Positions 48,181 through 60,296 of a stretch of DNA of 64,000 nucleotides are shown here, piece after piece. The stretch is from Plectrocnemia conspersa (Eukaryota; Arthropoda; Insecta; Trichoptera; Polycentropodidae). The stretch covers positions 1 through 64,000 of the forward strand of contig VTFK01000157.1 in NCBI GenBank assembly GCA_009617715.1. The letters are read 5' to 3'. The notes beneath the pieces are model-generated. The model did not search any database, was not told the DNA's origin, and saw only the letters and a list, made by a program, of their open reading frames with translations. How positions within the stretch are numbered: position 1 is the stretch's first letter; each line of letters starts with the position of its first letter. The translations under genes and the position numbers were made by a program.

Positions 48181-49697
48181 TCTACGGTATTTAAAAAAAT
48201 TGTTAAAAATATTGATAATATGTATTTAAAATTTTAAAGATTTCTTGGTCATAAAAATATAGAACAAGACATAAATATTGCTACAACATGAATTACAAGA
48301 GTATGAACATGCAATATGAACAGATTTTATGAACTTTCTTTTTTAAAACGGACCACAAATTATCTTTTAAATTCAAGTTTAGTAACTGTGTAAATAATTT
48401 TTAAACCGTCAGTCCATTTGAAGCAAACCTATGGAAAAAAGAGTTATTTTGCTTAGATCACGAGCATGATTTATAATATATACATTCTACTGTCAATTTA
48501 CATCAAACTAGAACTTTTCTAAACCCAAGATTTACCATATGTTAAAAGCTTATTATTATAAAAACTTAATCAAAATTAGTTTCGACTATCAATTTTTATT
48601 CATTATTCCAAATCCCTTTAGCCCAATATCAAAGTGTCTAGTCTTACAAATAAAAATATATACAAAATACAAAAATTATCAGGACTTTGACTAATATTAA
48701 AAATTATTTTTTATTATAGGCTAGCCTAAATATATTTTAAAAATAAAAATCTTTCCATTCTTTGAATAGTAATATTGCGGATAATTTAATTTAAATACTG
48801 CTATTTCAATTAAACTGTAATTGAATATCTAATTAAAAAACTTTCCGTAAAAATCGATTTATTTTTTTAACCACAAATGCAATTTAACCGCTACATTAAG
48901 CCTCTTACATCATATATTAGATCAACTGTGTTTGCCTGTTGAAACATAATAACCTTTAGGTAACGGAAAGCTCGCTTATGTCTCACTCATAATAACTTCA
49001 CGTCATAACAAATGGATCCTTTGATGATAACCGATCTGACGACTTATTAGATGGCAAACCGTCTGACACCCTGAAACATCTGTCAAGGGCACTGTCTCGC
49101 CTTCAACAGATTGACAAGTAATTATATCGCAAGTCTCGCTTTATTAACTGGTCAGCTTCTGAGAGCTTTGAGTTCATTTTAATCAGGAACGATCAACATT
49201 AAAAAAAGATATAATGCACACTTGTGTTGTATCTTGACCTACGCCTATTTGCATCAATATAGATACAAACCGCAAGTTCATATTGCATTATTTATAATTT
49301 GAGATGGAATTACCAGAGCTATTGGATATAAATAATAGTAAATTGCTTTGATGCAGACAGTAATGATATTATTATAATTTATTGTTGTACTGGCATTTAA
49401 TGCATCTTTTTATAGTTTTATATGTTCATATTCAATATTTCATGTCCCTGCGCTATTTTTAGTCGGTTTTTAAGTATATTTAAAGAGCGGGTTAAATATA
49501 AATTTGACGTTTTTAGCGACAAAGCAAGAGAAATTTTTCGACAAGCAAAACAATCAGACTGCGACATGTCAACAAAATTTATAGTTGGTTTGAATAAATA
49601 GCGTGTTTTTTAACCTATGCAAAGGTCAATGAGACATATCAAATTAGTACAAAAATCTATTTTTTCAGCTTGATAACAATGAATTGCACAAGTAAAA
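48181..49697. other. AT-rich noncoding DNA
   Basis: A slightly GC-richer patch at 48960-49170 is present. No gene or repeat recognised. Confidence 0.45.
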
Positions 49698-49900
49698 TTC
49701 AAGTTAAGATTGAGTTACAATTTTCAAATGTTTACTTTTGCGGTTTGGTTTTGGAATTTTCATACAGACTTGTGAATGAGTAAAAGTTTATTGATTTTTA
49801 ACCACACTTTGATGTGATTCTGAAATTTGTTGAATTGGCGTTAATGGAATTTGTATCAGGTTGTTTATAACGTTCATACAATAGCAATAAAGTTGTGGTT
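49698..49900 (-). repeat. Dispersed repeat family F, copy 2
   Basis: The reverse complement matches 41105-41300: CAAACCACAACTTTATTGCT, CTGATACAAATTCCATTAAC, AAATTTCAGAATCACAT and ACCGCAAAAGTAAACAT in the same order. The two copies lie 8.4 kb apart in opposite orientation. Confidence 0.75.
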
Positions 49901-51959
49901 TGTACATAATTTTTTTTTCGTGAAATCGAACATTATATGTATTATTTTAGAGCAATAGTTCCCAACATATTATAAGTTAAAAAAATTCTAAATAAAAAAA
50001 AAATTATAAAGTCATTGCATGAACCTTAAAAAAACTATTAATAATTAATGTAATAGATTGACATACCTTTTTGTTATACTGTTCATTCAAAATTTGGTTA
50101 GATTGTGAAATATTATGTTTTGATTCAAGAAAAGGAATTTAATTTGTTCCAAATATTAGGTGATACAATAAAGAAAAAAAAAAAAAAAAAAAAGATTTAT
50201 TTTTTGCGGTATAAATATTGATATTTTTGTGCTAAAAAAAATAAGAAAAAAATGATCGAGCTAAAAATTTGGCAAATTGTTATTGTATCCATGATATTAT
50301 AATATATTATATGGTACAATAAATCTAGTCTTTAAATGTATAAAACAATTGTTTTTTTGCAAATATGGGTTATAAAACAGCACGATTCATATAATTTTGT
50401 AATTATAGTATTGACACAAAACAACAAAAACTGAAACATGATTCTCAAAAATTTTCGATGAACTAGTTTCAAGATAAGTATAGGTGATGACATGTTGAAT
50501 TGTTTTCTAGTAATTGAAACATTCGCCTATTACAAAGAAACTGTTAATGATCGTCGGATAAAGACTAGAACTCACCAGAATCGAGTATAAAATGACATGC
50601 ACAAGCATTCAGATTATGAAGCTAAAATCAGTTTAACATTTTAAAAATAATTTACAAGTAAAGCTGATGAAATAAAAAAAAATCTCGGACACTCGGACTA
50701 AACCAAAAATAAGAGAGCTTAATTTGAGAGGGTCATGTTCTACGAATGATATTAATTCCGAAGTAATAACCGATCATCAATCTAAACATTAGATTATGTG
50801 TAATAAATAAAGATTTCAGTATAGAATATGTTAACTGCACTTTTTATGGAATATAAATATATAATTTAAAGGAACAATAAGTCTAGCTACAAAGTTAAGA
50901 TATTGTATGATCTTGGTTTAAACATTTTTTTTATTGAAAATGTTTTTGATAAAATATAAACACATTGAATACCGCAACTTATTTGCGATTATTAGTGCAA
51001 ATAATATATATTAGCTTAAATTTTACAATAAAATTTAAAATACAATGTTTTAATAATTGATTTTTGCTTTAACAATGATAGAATTAAAGTGTGGATCGCG
51101 TATCAATAAAATAAAAATAAACTTGTCTTAGTTGCTAATGAACGATTTAAGACAGGTTGAGATCATGGGCTAAATATTTGCATCAAAACATTTAAGATAA
51201 GTTAGGAATTGATGAATATGCGTAGGAAGGAAGACAGATGAACGATTCTTATCTATAGGGCTAAATAAATACATTAAAGTAAATAAACAGGCAAGGCAAG
51301 TTAAAATGACAAAACGCATAAATTTGTTCACACGGTAATTAATGTCTTAATCAACATCTAGGAAAGAATAAGGACAAATGTGATTTATATGGTCTTTTTA
51401 ATATAAAAAATATAATTGCACTGAAGGCATAAAACATAACTGTACTTTAAATAATAATTACAATTTCTTGTCATAAATCACATAAATGTACATAAATAAC
51501 ATACCCACCATAAAGCTTTCTATTTTTTGTAAATACATAAATATCTTAAATTTATGAGTTTCTATTTCTTGCTAATTTATTAGCGCTGACACTAAATGTG
51601 TTTGTGCTAAGAATTCTATTTTATTTGTGACAATTGTTAAGCTTTCCATGTTATTGAAACTAATTCTACTATCCTCCATATACAGATAATTTTCCACGTG
51701 TAATGTCTTTAAACTAATCTATAGTTCATGCGAACTTTCATGCACTTTGTCCTACTCTACTTTATATATAATATGTACATTTGTATTAAAAAAGTACATA
51801 TTAATGAGAATAGCATTTAATGCGATACATAGTGGAAGATTCTACATGTAATGAATTGTCGCAAATTAATTTCTCCCTAAATATAAATAGTATGTTCCTT
51901 CAAGTCAAATTATTAAATTAGACAGATTTGACGTGATGGTATTTATCGAATTTTTACAG
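49901..51959. other. AT-rich noncoding DNA with an A homopolymer
   Basis: Includes an A run of about 20 at 50175-50194, possibly a retroposon tail without recognisable body. Nothing else is supported. Confidence 0.45.
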
Positions 51960-52056
51960 GTATCTGAGCAATCCGTTCACGCGAAAATATCCCAGACCGC
52001 AAAAAGACCTTACGAGAGGTCCGGAAAACTACGTGAGGTCGGACGGTGGCCGAAAA
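51960..52056 (+). CDS. Candidate coding exon on the plus strand (unidentified)
   Basis: GAATTTTTACAG| at 51959 is a good acceptor and CCGAAAA|GTAAGG at 52056/52057 a good donor. The 97-nt interval is GC-richer than its flanks. Frame +2 is open: YLSNPFTRKYPRPQKDLTRG then PENYVRSDGGRK. Frame +1 is also open (VSEQSVHAKISQTAKRPYER...). I recognise neither peptide, and two open frames in 97 nt carry little weight. Composition remains raised to about 52160, beyond the donor, which favours a conserved noncoding element as the alternative. Confidence 0.25.
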
Positions 52057-53559
52057 GTAAGGCAAAAAACGAGTCGGTAATTACGCTTCGTTAACCAAAA
52101 TTTGGCACGCGATCATTTTGATAAATTGATACGGATCATGTTACGCGGCTTCCTTTAAACGCTGCAATTATTTTTCGTAAAAAAAAAACCGACAACAAAC
52201 ACGAACAAAAACGTATTAATAAACAATGTATCATTTTGTTTAATAAGTATGATCATAAATTATATTTAAAACGATTTGATTTAATCTATTAATTAGAAAA
52301 TAGTTTTGTGTATTTTTATTAAATATGTTAAAACATGGGTTTAAATTGAAAAAAATTATTAATTCTAAAAATTTCTTAAAGGCGTTGACTATATTTTATA
52401 CTGCAAGAAAAAAATAGAAAATAAATTTTGGAACCTTCCATCCACTTCTTAGTAATATTTTTTATTAAACCTCCGCTTTTTGTTTCCCAAATGCAATTCT
52501 AAATGTATTTGTATTTTGTTTAAATATTTTTTAAATATAAAAAGCCTGAAAAGCACTTTTTTAAGTGCTTTTCAGGCTTCATCGAAAATATTTTAATCGA
52601 TCTTATAAAAAAGAAAGGCAATTCCAGTAAACGCGCAATTCATCTTTAATTGTTTAAATATTACGAAGATGAGAAGATGCAGAGAAATGGTTGATATCCT
52701 TTCATTCTCTAATAATGTAAAATATTATATCAGAATAATCACTTCACTTCTGATTTAAGATCTACATCTACAATTCTTTGAACTATACTACTATTTAGAC
52801 CTCACAGTTGGAGCTAACCAAATTAACATCGCCGAAACATTATATTTTAAGGCCAACAGTATCAAAGTCTAGAGAAATCACTTTCAAGCCATCATGAGTT
52901 ATCAAAAAGCTGCGAGACGAATAATTCAACACATGTATAATTATTATAACGTAATCATAATGTATAATTTATTAATTTAAGATTAAATAAACGAGTATGT
53001 ACAGCATTGAGATCGCATATTGTTTGAGATACATCGCTCTTGACATTGCAATATAAAATTAAACACGAGAAAAACATAAATCTCTTAAGTAAATTCCTTT
53101 CATATTACAAATGACATTGTGACTTATGTATTATTAGGGCAAAGATACTGTGAATTGGAAATTGTAGTAATTTTAAATAAAAATGTAAGAAAGAATTCTT
53201 GCATTTTCATGTAATTACAGAACAAAGTTGCCTCAATTACTTGACTTCACTGTCTTTAATAAAACTAACCATGTTGAACATATTTGATGGATCAAATTCA
53301 TAGCAGCATAGTGAGAATAGCAATCTTGAGTTGTAATTTATATTTTTAGTATTATTCAACTGAATGACAATAAGCTTTTATATCAGTATGCGCAAGTATT
53401 GCCTGTTAAATCAACAAATTAAATCTGTTGCATAGACAAAAACAAAAAAAAAAAAAAAGTGTTAAACAGCCAGACTAATTTTGCTAATTATATTGTAATA
53501 AGGCAATAGCTATTTTTATATGAACTTAATTTTAATAAAATATTTGCAACGAAAGTATA
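52057..53559. other. AT-rich DNA with one strong hairpin
   Basis: Apart from the 17-bp hairpin at 52542-52579 this is AT-rich DNA without recognised features. Confidence 0.45.
52542..52579. repeat. Perfect 17-bp hairpin with 4-nt loop
   Basis: AAGCCTGAAAAGCACTT (52542-52558) and AAGTGCTTTTCAGGCTT (52563-52579) are exact reverse complements around TTTT. The flanks (TTAAATATTTT.. on the left, ..AAAATATTTTAAT on the right) extend pairing weakly. The stem is too short for a typical miRNA precursor; it may be the end of a decayed fold-back element. Confidence 0.8.
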
Positions 53560-54562
53560 TCTTGAACTAGAGTCTGCAATTACTCGAACCATCAACTACT
53601 CGAGTATCGAATATTAAAATTTCAAAAAAGTATATCTTTTGAACAAATGTACCAAAATAGCTATTATTCAAATTCGTGCACATATAAATAAATAAATAAA
53701 AAAGTATGTTAATTTTTTATTATTTTACCCTTCACGAACATACTTTTTTAAAAACAACAAAAAAATTTCTCGAATTTAATATTACTGCTAAACTTTGGAT
53801 TTATGTAAAAAAAACCCTTTCCGTTGCTGTTGATGTTGGTCTTATTGAATTTGTATAAAATTTATATCTGTTCGCTTTTTTATAGTTATACAATTTTTTG
53901 AACTCTCTTTTTATGTTCTATTCTTTCATTCCCTTCTCTGCTTTTCTCTTATTTCCTTCGACTATTGACAAAATAGCATTTTGTAATTCTTGAATAGATT
54001 TTTTTTTTCTTAACAATATACAATATTCTACTCCTTCTGATTAATGCGAAGAATTTAAATCTATTCCTTCGAAGTGTATTTGGGTGCGAGCTAAACGGTT
54101 CGCAAAGAACTGACTTTACTTTAAATGCCTTTAAAACACACAATTGTTTTGATTTATATTTAAGCTGAGGGATCAGTATAAACAATTTACAACACTTTAC
54201 GCTACAACTGCATAGTCATAAAACCTAAGATTTTATTTGTTGATATTTCATATTGTTCATTGCTATAAATTAGATAAGTCGGGACTGTCGAACAGAAAAC
54301 ACAAAAGAAATTTCTCCGTCGTACCCACTAACATAGCCGACGACCGGAACTATTCAACTATGGAACTATGAAAAAATTATACCTGATAGTAACCGCTCTA
54401 ACTCGGGACTTCGGGCAAAATGCCAAATAAAACAAGACGTTAACCTTTACCGGACCGAGTTAAAGCATTTTTGTTTCTGATTTGAGTATTAATCGAGTAA
54501 TTTTCAAAATTCGATTATTCGCTAAAGAATCGATTACTCGAACTGGAGACTCTATCTTGAAC
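53560..54562. mobile_element. Non-autonomous hAT-type transposon with perfect 8-bp target duplication
   Basis: The element is 53568-54554 (987 bp), flanked on both sides by TCTTGAAC (53560-53567 and 54555-54562). The left end is TAGAGTCTGCAATTACTCGA and the right end, reverse-complemented, is TAGAGTCTCCAGTTCGAGTA. Further CGAGTA/TACTCG motifs lie just inside both ends, subterminal repeats as expected for transposase binding. The interior has no transposase-like frame (the longest, 53949-54185 minus, is Lys/Arg-rich and unrecognised). The perfect duplication implies a fairly recent insertion relative to the other elements here. Confidence 0.88.
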
Positions 54563-55267
54563 GTGTTGATGCTGAGTAAATTAAAAAAAATATTTGTTAA
54601 CCCTTCGCGTTAACAACAATTTAATTAATTTCCGATTCAGAGTAATTGCAGTGGAATTTGAAAATTTAGGTCGTGAGAAAATGCTCTCTCGCTTCGTCAT
54701 TAAATTTTTGCATATTGCGTTCTTGGTCATTAGAAATGTAACATTTACAAGTCATGCGAGATGCCCCGGCCCGGGGGCTCTCCCACGTCTGCCTGTAATT
54801 AGTACGTGCTTAACTAAAAATGCACACAATGCAGCAGATGAGCCCAATCTTCTTCGCTAAAGAATTTAACCTATACACGCAATGGTCCAGAGATATAGGC
54901 AAAAACAAACCACTACAATCTAGTTACTCAGAAATTTATAAAAAGGAATATTCAGAAAGTAAAGATACAAAATTCATTAAATATTTCATAAGCATTATAT
55001 TTTGAGATTGACTTATAATAAATTTAAAAAACCACATGGTCAAAATTTAATACAATTGTCATATAAGTTATTCTAATGCAACCGTTTTCAATAAAAAATT
55101 GATTTTATTTAAGTTTACTCATAAAATATATATCATAAATAGTTGGAAGATTATATATTATAGTACATATTCTGTTTGTTGTTGGCAACGATAAATTATG
55201 CAATATTTTATAAAATGATTATAATAATAATGCATCGCGCGAGATGCAAATGATCTCGTTTTTACAG
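54563..55267. other. Noncoding DNA with a GC-richer patch
   Basis: 54590-54860 is GC-richer around GCCCCGGCCCGGGGGC (about 54763). Frame 54594-54860 is unrecognised and lacks splice context. The remainder is AT-rich. Confidence 0.4.
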
Positions 55268-55388
55268 CATCACTGGAGTGGGTGGAAAGAAGAAAACTCC
55301 TCCTGTTCGGGTCGCCGACCTCGCCAAAGGCTTATTCTCTTCAGTTTGTTTACAAACAACAAGAGTGGGTCATTAAAGGAACCGCTTG
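55268..55388 (+). CDS. Candidate coding exon on the plus strand (unidentified)
   Basis: CTCGTTTTTACAG| at 55267 is a good acceptor and CGCTTG|GTAAGC at 55388/55389 a good donor. The 121-nt interval is GC-rich relative to its flanks. Frame +1 is open (HHWSGWKEENSSCSGRRPRQ then RLILFSLFTNNKSGSLKEPL), and frame +3 is open across the interval too (SLEWVERRKLLLFGSPTSPK..., stopping just past the donor). I recognise neither. Two open frames and no homology mean the exon could be a conserved noncoding element with chance splice motifs. Confidence 0.25.
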
Positions 55389-55884
55389 GTAAGCAACATA
55401 TAATATCACTAACAAGCGAATAAATTAAGATGATTATGGATTATATTTGAGATACACAGGTATCAAAAAAATATATGAATTTCTACAAGTATAATATAAT
55501 AAAGTTTTGAGTGCATCAAATTAATTTTATTATAATAAACATTTACTATGTAAATGTTGAAGAATAGTGAATAAAATATATTTTTGTTATTTTATACGTT
55601 TATGTATAAACTTATCTTATTGCATTGTGATATGAAAGGTATTTGCGTGAAAATGTTTGCATTGAGCATCACTTGAAGGTATAAACAATACATTGTAATA
55701 ATGACAATGCATTCAAATGCCATTGCGAATAGGATATTCAATATCTTATAAGCAGCAAAAGCAACAATTCTTAATAATGTAAATATTTCAATGCAAAATT
55801 GCGTTCACCGTTAGTTTATATGAATTTCAAATAGTGCTTTGCAACGGAATATATCATTTTAACAATTTGAAAATGTATAGCTAC
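55389..55884. other. AT-rich spacer
   Basis: Nothing recognised. Confidence 0.5.
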
Positions 55885-56092
55885 TGAAATAATTTTTAGA
55901 ATTAAAATTTTATGTAGCAGAAAATATGTTGCAACAATGGCTAATTTTTATATTTATTTGTACCATAGAAAAGGTTAACTCGTATCTATTAATCTTTATT
56001 TAAGAGATAATATTACGATGTAAAAAAATATAAAAAAATGACAATTTTGTTATGAGACAGAATCATTGTTTTGCCAGGGCTCATTATTTATA
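55885..56092 (+). mobile_element. Fragment of the 2.2-kb hAT family (interior and right part)
   Basis: GCTAATTTTTATATTTATTT, then GGTTAACT.GTA.CTATTA, then TTTTGTTATGAG, AGAATCATTGTTTT and CCAGGGC align with 2540-2725 of the 551-bp element. The GC-rich terminus and target duplication are missing. Confidence 0.65.
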
Positions 56093-56400
56093 AAACACAA
56101 ACAATAATAGCATTAATTTAAAACCTTGTGGCATTACTTCATAAATATTGTTTCATATTAAATAAACTAAGAATCTTTGATACATCAATTATTATAATAT
56201 TAATAAAAAATATCTACAAAAAACTATTTATAAATATTTTTGTTTTCCTGCTCAAAGATACACATAAAGACGCAGGCAGGAGGACAACATCCGATCAAAT
56301 AAGATTATTCAACGCAGCTCTCCTACTTTCGCTTGGAAGCTTGGAACAGTTATCTCGCTCCTGTATGGATAATAATTTCAGTAATCCACCTTGATGTAAA
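56093..56400. other. Mixed noncoding DNA
   Basis: No feature recognised. The 88-codon frame at 56128-56394 runs from AT-rich into GC-richer DNA without family resemblance. Confidence 0.4.
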
Positions 56401-56780
56401 GAGTTTTTTTATGGTGGTTAATTTTCAATAACGCAATCTCCCCCACGTTATATTATCTGATCCAGTTAGTAGCGAAATGACCGTGGCCATGGCGAACGTG
56501 ACCGCCTGTGTTGTATTGTAATGCAATTCCGTTCGAAATTGTTGCCCAGATGCAATCGTCTCTGAAGCTCGGAGCTTTACAATTACGAAAAAAGCACGAG
56601 CGCCGTAATAACAATCATATCTTGGTCGCCTTGAGGAAAAGCCGCGCATCGTTTATTGGTGGAAAGCCTCCGAGCCAATAAATAAGCTCTGACATCGAAT
56701 TATCGTCGCGGACGGCTCGTAATGAAAAGTCAACTTTTCATAGCAACCGGCGGCGGTGTTTATGGTAAAAAGACGCTTTT
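56401..56780. promoter_or_regulatory. GC-richer CG-containing block, candidate regulatory element
   Basis: About 350 bp of balanced composition includes GTGACC, CCAATAAATAAGC and GCAACCGGCGGCGG. The minus frame of 74 codons (56425-56649) is unrecognised. The sharp composition change on both sides suggests constraint, but coding potential is weak. Confidence 0.35.
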
Positions 56781-59223
56781 GTGTTTACAGCATGAATAGT
56801 GATTGATAAAGGAGGGAAAATCAAATTATACCATCCTAGACCCCTACAGCAAATATCAATTTATTCACATGATATACAGTTCATATTCTTAAATATAATA
56901 TGTCGTCTTAATTCATTATTTGAGAATATTCTAACATTTTTACTACAAATACTGGTTTTTAAAGCGATTTCAATAAAAAAAAACTACGAAACAAATTTTA
57001 ATTAATTAAATATACACTAAATATATTACAAATGATCATAGAAATGCAAGTATTTTGTCAAAAAAAAATGTTAAAAAACAATAAAATTTGCATGGAAGTG
57101 ACAATATAAAATTAACGCTTTATAAAAAACGATATTTTATAAAAAAAACCTATGATATCTGCTTGCAATTTTAATCCTATAATTCTGAATAAAAAGTACT
57201 GCTCAACTATGTATTTATAATTTAATAATACAAAAATATTTTCTTACGCTTTAATTAAATATCGATGCTACAAAGCTATCAGACGATTTCGAAAGATATA
57301 CTTACTATTAAGCTGTTTCTAAAGTGACTATCTATGTTATACATTATATAACGGCCTAATTTAATGCTTAGTTTCTATATGGCTCCTATCAATGTATTTA
57401 AAAAGCAAGAGTTTAACTCGATCGACTGTTTTAGAAGCTAAAGACACGAGCAATTCTGATTTTTATTATTATTTATGTAACATAAATACCAATATAACAC
57501 ACCGTATTACAAAGTAATATAATCTAAAAATTCAAGTATCAGTCTGCCCTTAATGCTTGATAAATTACTTATAGTCACATTATTTTCATACATTCACTGC
57601 AATGGAAGCCACATCGTTGTAATTTAACCCATCCTTTTATATCTTATTATGCATGGTCACCTATTCTTTCGTTCAACAGACTATGAAGCCAGGCATGCGC
57701 CATAATTAGTAGCTCTCCTGATCCACATCCATCTTCATACAAAACCCGCCGGCACGCGTCCTTTGTGCTCGAACCATTGCTGCGTTTCACTCAATTATTT
57801 ATTATTCTCTTCCAACTAGCTCACTATCAATCCTCTCTTTCAAAGCGTCGTGGCTGCCATTTCGACCCCTCCGAGACTCAATCACTATCCAGATTTTGAA
57901 AAGCAATATAATTTTATGAATGCATTCAACGGGCTCGTTTCAGGGAAGCAAACGCTTATCAACGCTAATGGCTGTTATGAAACATGCTCATAGTTACTTC
58001 ATGACTGCGGTTATCCATTATGGAATCATGTTATGACCTTAAAGTATTTTGTTTTGTATTTACAGTGTAGGTCAATTAAAAAATGTAAATGCTCCTAAAT
58101 GTCTTCCCAAAACATTTTAAATATATAATGAGGCACAAGTATTTTTTAGGTCTGAAAATATATCTGATCTTGTAAATTAAATGACAATAAAAATATCAGA
58201 TTAGAAAGAACAAAATTTTTATACATAATTCACAGACAATATAACTAACGCAGCGTTATATTAGTAAAAAAGAACCACACAAAAAAATTGCCATAAGATA
58301 TTTCGTAAATCGTTCTTAAACACTTTCTTTGAAAAATTATTAGGTACGAAATTGCGACTCATATAAAGAAACTTTAATTAAAATATTAGCACACATTTTA
58401 GTGGTAGATATATATTATTTTGTATTTACTTTTGTCAGGTGTATAATTATTTTTAGGTGTTATCCTATCACGATATTTTATGTACTGATACTATAATTTC
58501 AAGCTACTCAGAACTAATCTCGAATGTTCACCGGTTACTTGTTTGAGGCTATTGGCGAATATCGAGAGATCGCGGTTAAACCGTTAATTTTTAAGCGTAA
58601 GTATTCTTTTATGGTCTCGTAACCGTTGTCCGTGTCGGTTGAATTTATTGTCGAAGGTAGTTGGAAGGTGGATAATGAACTACCATGGTAGCCAGGAGTG
58701 CCAGAGCGTGGGAACACAAGAGGGGCACGCAACAAACACACGCCCAAATAACCATAGCCACGAGCGAAGTTTTTTATGCCCTTTTGTCTTTACTTTTTTC
58801 CTTTTCTCCTCAAAGAGGTTCAACTTGGCCAGAGCGTGCGGAGGCGCGTGTGCAAGTCATATGAACCCGCTTACGACTGAAAAACGTTAAATTATATTTT
58901 TTCTGATAGACTTAGGATATTTAAGAAGAGCAAAAATATCCAACAAGATATTATAAAATCTATGCTATTAAAAATCAATGAAAATATGTTACCATATTTT
59001 TAGATTAATTTATTACTTAAATAGATAAATTGTAAGGGTCACTTTATAAATAAATTTCGAGCCTAATATTTCTATCATAACTAGTATTTATTATTTATTT
59101 TAGTCAATGATATTAATTGTTTGTTGATTTTGAAAGTGAGGCAAGTCCACTTAAAATAAAATAATTTTATTAAAAATTGAAAAGCGTGCTATGTTAATTA
59201 GTTTGTTGAAATATTTTGGAGTC
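56781..59223. other. Mostly AT-rich noncoding DNA
   Basis: GC-richer patches lie at 57640-57900 and 58530-58880 (overlapping frames there are unrecognised). No repeats matching other parts of the window were seen. Confidence 0.4.
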
Positions 59224-60296
59224 TTATGCCTCCACTACACTCTCTGGAAGTTGTCCGAACCGAGCCTACACTGAAGTTGGCCGAGATCTACGACCCACAC
59301 TGTCGCGGATCTCATATGCCCTCGCGTTTCGCAACGTGGATGACGTTCGGACGGCGGCTGCTGTCACGTACAGCTGGCATATTTGCGCGCGATCGAAGAA
59401 AGTGCCAGATAATCGCAATTTTTAAATTGTCATATTATTAAAATTACGCTACTGATAATTATAAAAGTTTGTGTGGGCACTCACCAATACAATATCAATG
59501 AAAACTTTTCGGTCATAAATATTCAATTTACGCCAAATCTTTTTCGGCTTTTGCAAAATTCCATAAGACATAAAAATGATACTTCAAAATACAAACCCCA
59601 CATGTGTGACTATCCTAGAATTTGTCGCCATCGATTCTAAATAAGAATTTGTTATGGTGTGACATATATATAAACCAATATAGGAAAATACATAAGGATA
59701 TTCGAAACGATTTTTTTAACAAAATCAAGTATCACTAATTATTTTTTAATTATTTAATTTTATATGAAAAATAATATAATAACGATATCTGTTAGAATAA
59801 TATACTATCAAAAATATAATTAATCCCTTTTGGTGCCCTAAAATATTCAGAAATGACAGTAAGAGGCTGTTGAAGATCGAGTTTGACGATGCAGCGCTGG
59901 TCATGCGTGTTAACCATAGGACGCCTACGCGCATACTGAAATTGAAGCGAGTTACTCGTTCTATTTCAGTTTACGAACCATCATATCATTATCTCTCTCA
60001 CTCTCGTCACTAACACGCGAGAGAGCGAAAGGAGAAGTATCTCACCGCTCGCGCTCGAAAGAACAGCTCCGACTTCGGTCCCTTTGACTCGAAAAATATG
60101 CCGACAATGTTCGGAAGTGCTCGAAGCTGGCCAAGTCGACTGAATTACCCCTACTTTATCTTCCGTTCTCGGTAGCCTCGAACAACTTCTGAGAGATTTT
60201 AGAGCAGGCAGAACCGAACTAGACCGAAGTAACCCACTATATTCTCCGTCCTTGGCCAACCTTGGCCATCTTCCAGAGAGTGTAGTGCAGGCATTA
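59224..60296. mobile_element. PIF/Harbinger-like non-autonomous DNA transposon, 1067 bp, with TTA duplication
   Basis: The element is 59227-60293. Its 24-bp ends are inverted repeats with one mismatch: TGCCTCCACTACACTCTCTG plus GAAG on the left, and TGCCTGCACTACACTCTCTG plus GAAG on the right (reverse-complemented). TTA flanks both sides (59224-59226, 60294-60296); a 3-bp TWA duplication is the hallmark of PIF/Harbinger. Inside, both arms are GC-rich (59227-59425 and about 59860-60293) around an AT-rich middle. The right arm has an open minus-strand frame of 92 codons (59981-60259) with no recognisable transposase or Myb-like motif, so the element is probably non-autonomous. Superfamily is inferred from the duplication size; the ends themselves I do not recognise. 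Confidence 0.82.

Noticed and set aside
49603..50363. Possible hAT element (TGTTTTTTAACCTATGC on the left, GGGTTATAAAACA on the right)
   Set aside because: The ends are only roughly complementary and no 8-bp target duplication could be matched.
53949..54185. 78-codon minus frame inside the 987-bp hAT element as a transposase remnant
   Set aside because: No hAT dimerisation or catalytic motifs are visible; Lys/Arg-rich chance frame.
59981..60259. 92-codon minus frame in the TTA-flanked element as a transposase or Myb-like protein
   Set aside because: No DDE or Myb-like motif could be seen; it runs up to the inverted end and looks like a stop-poor GC-rich arm.
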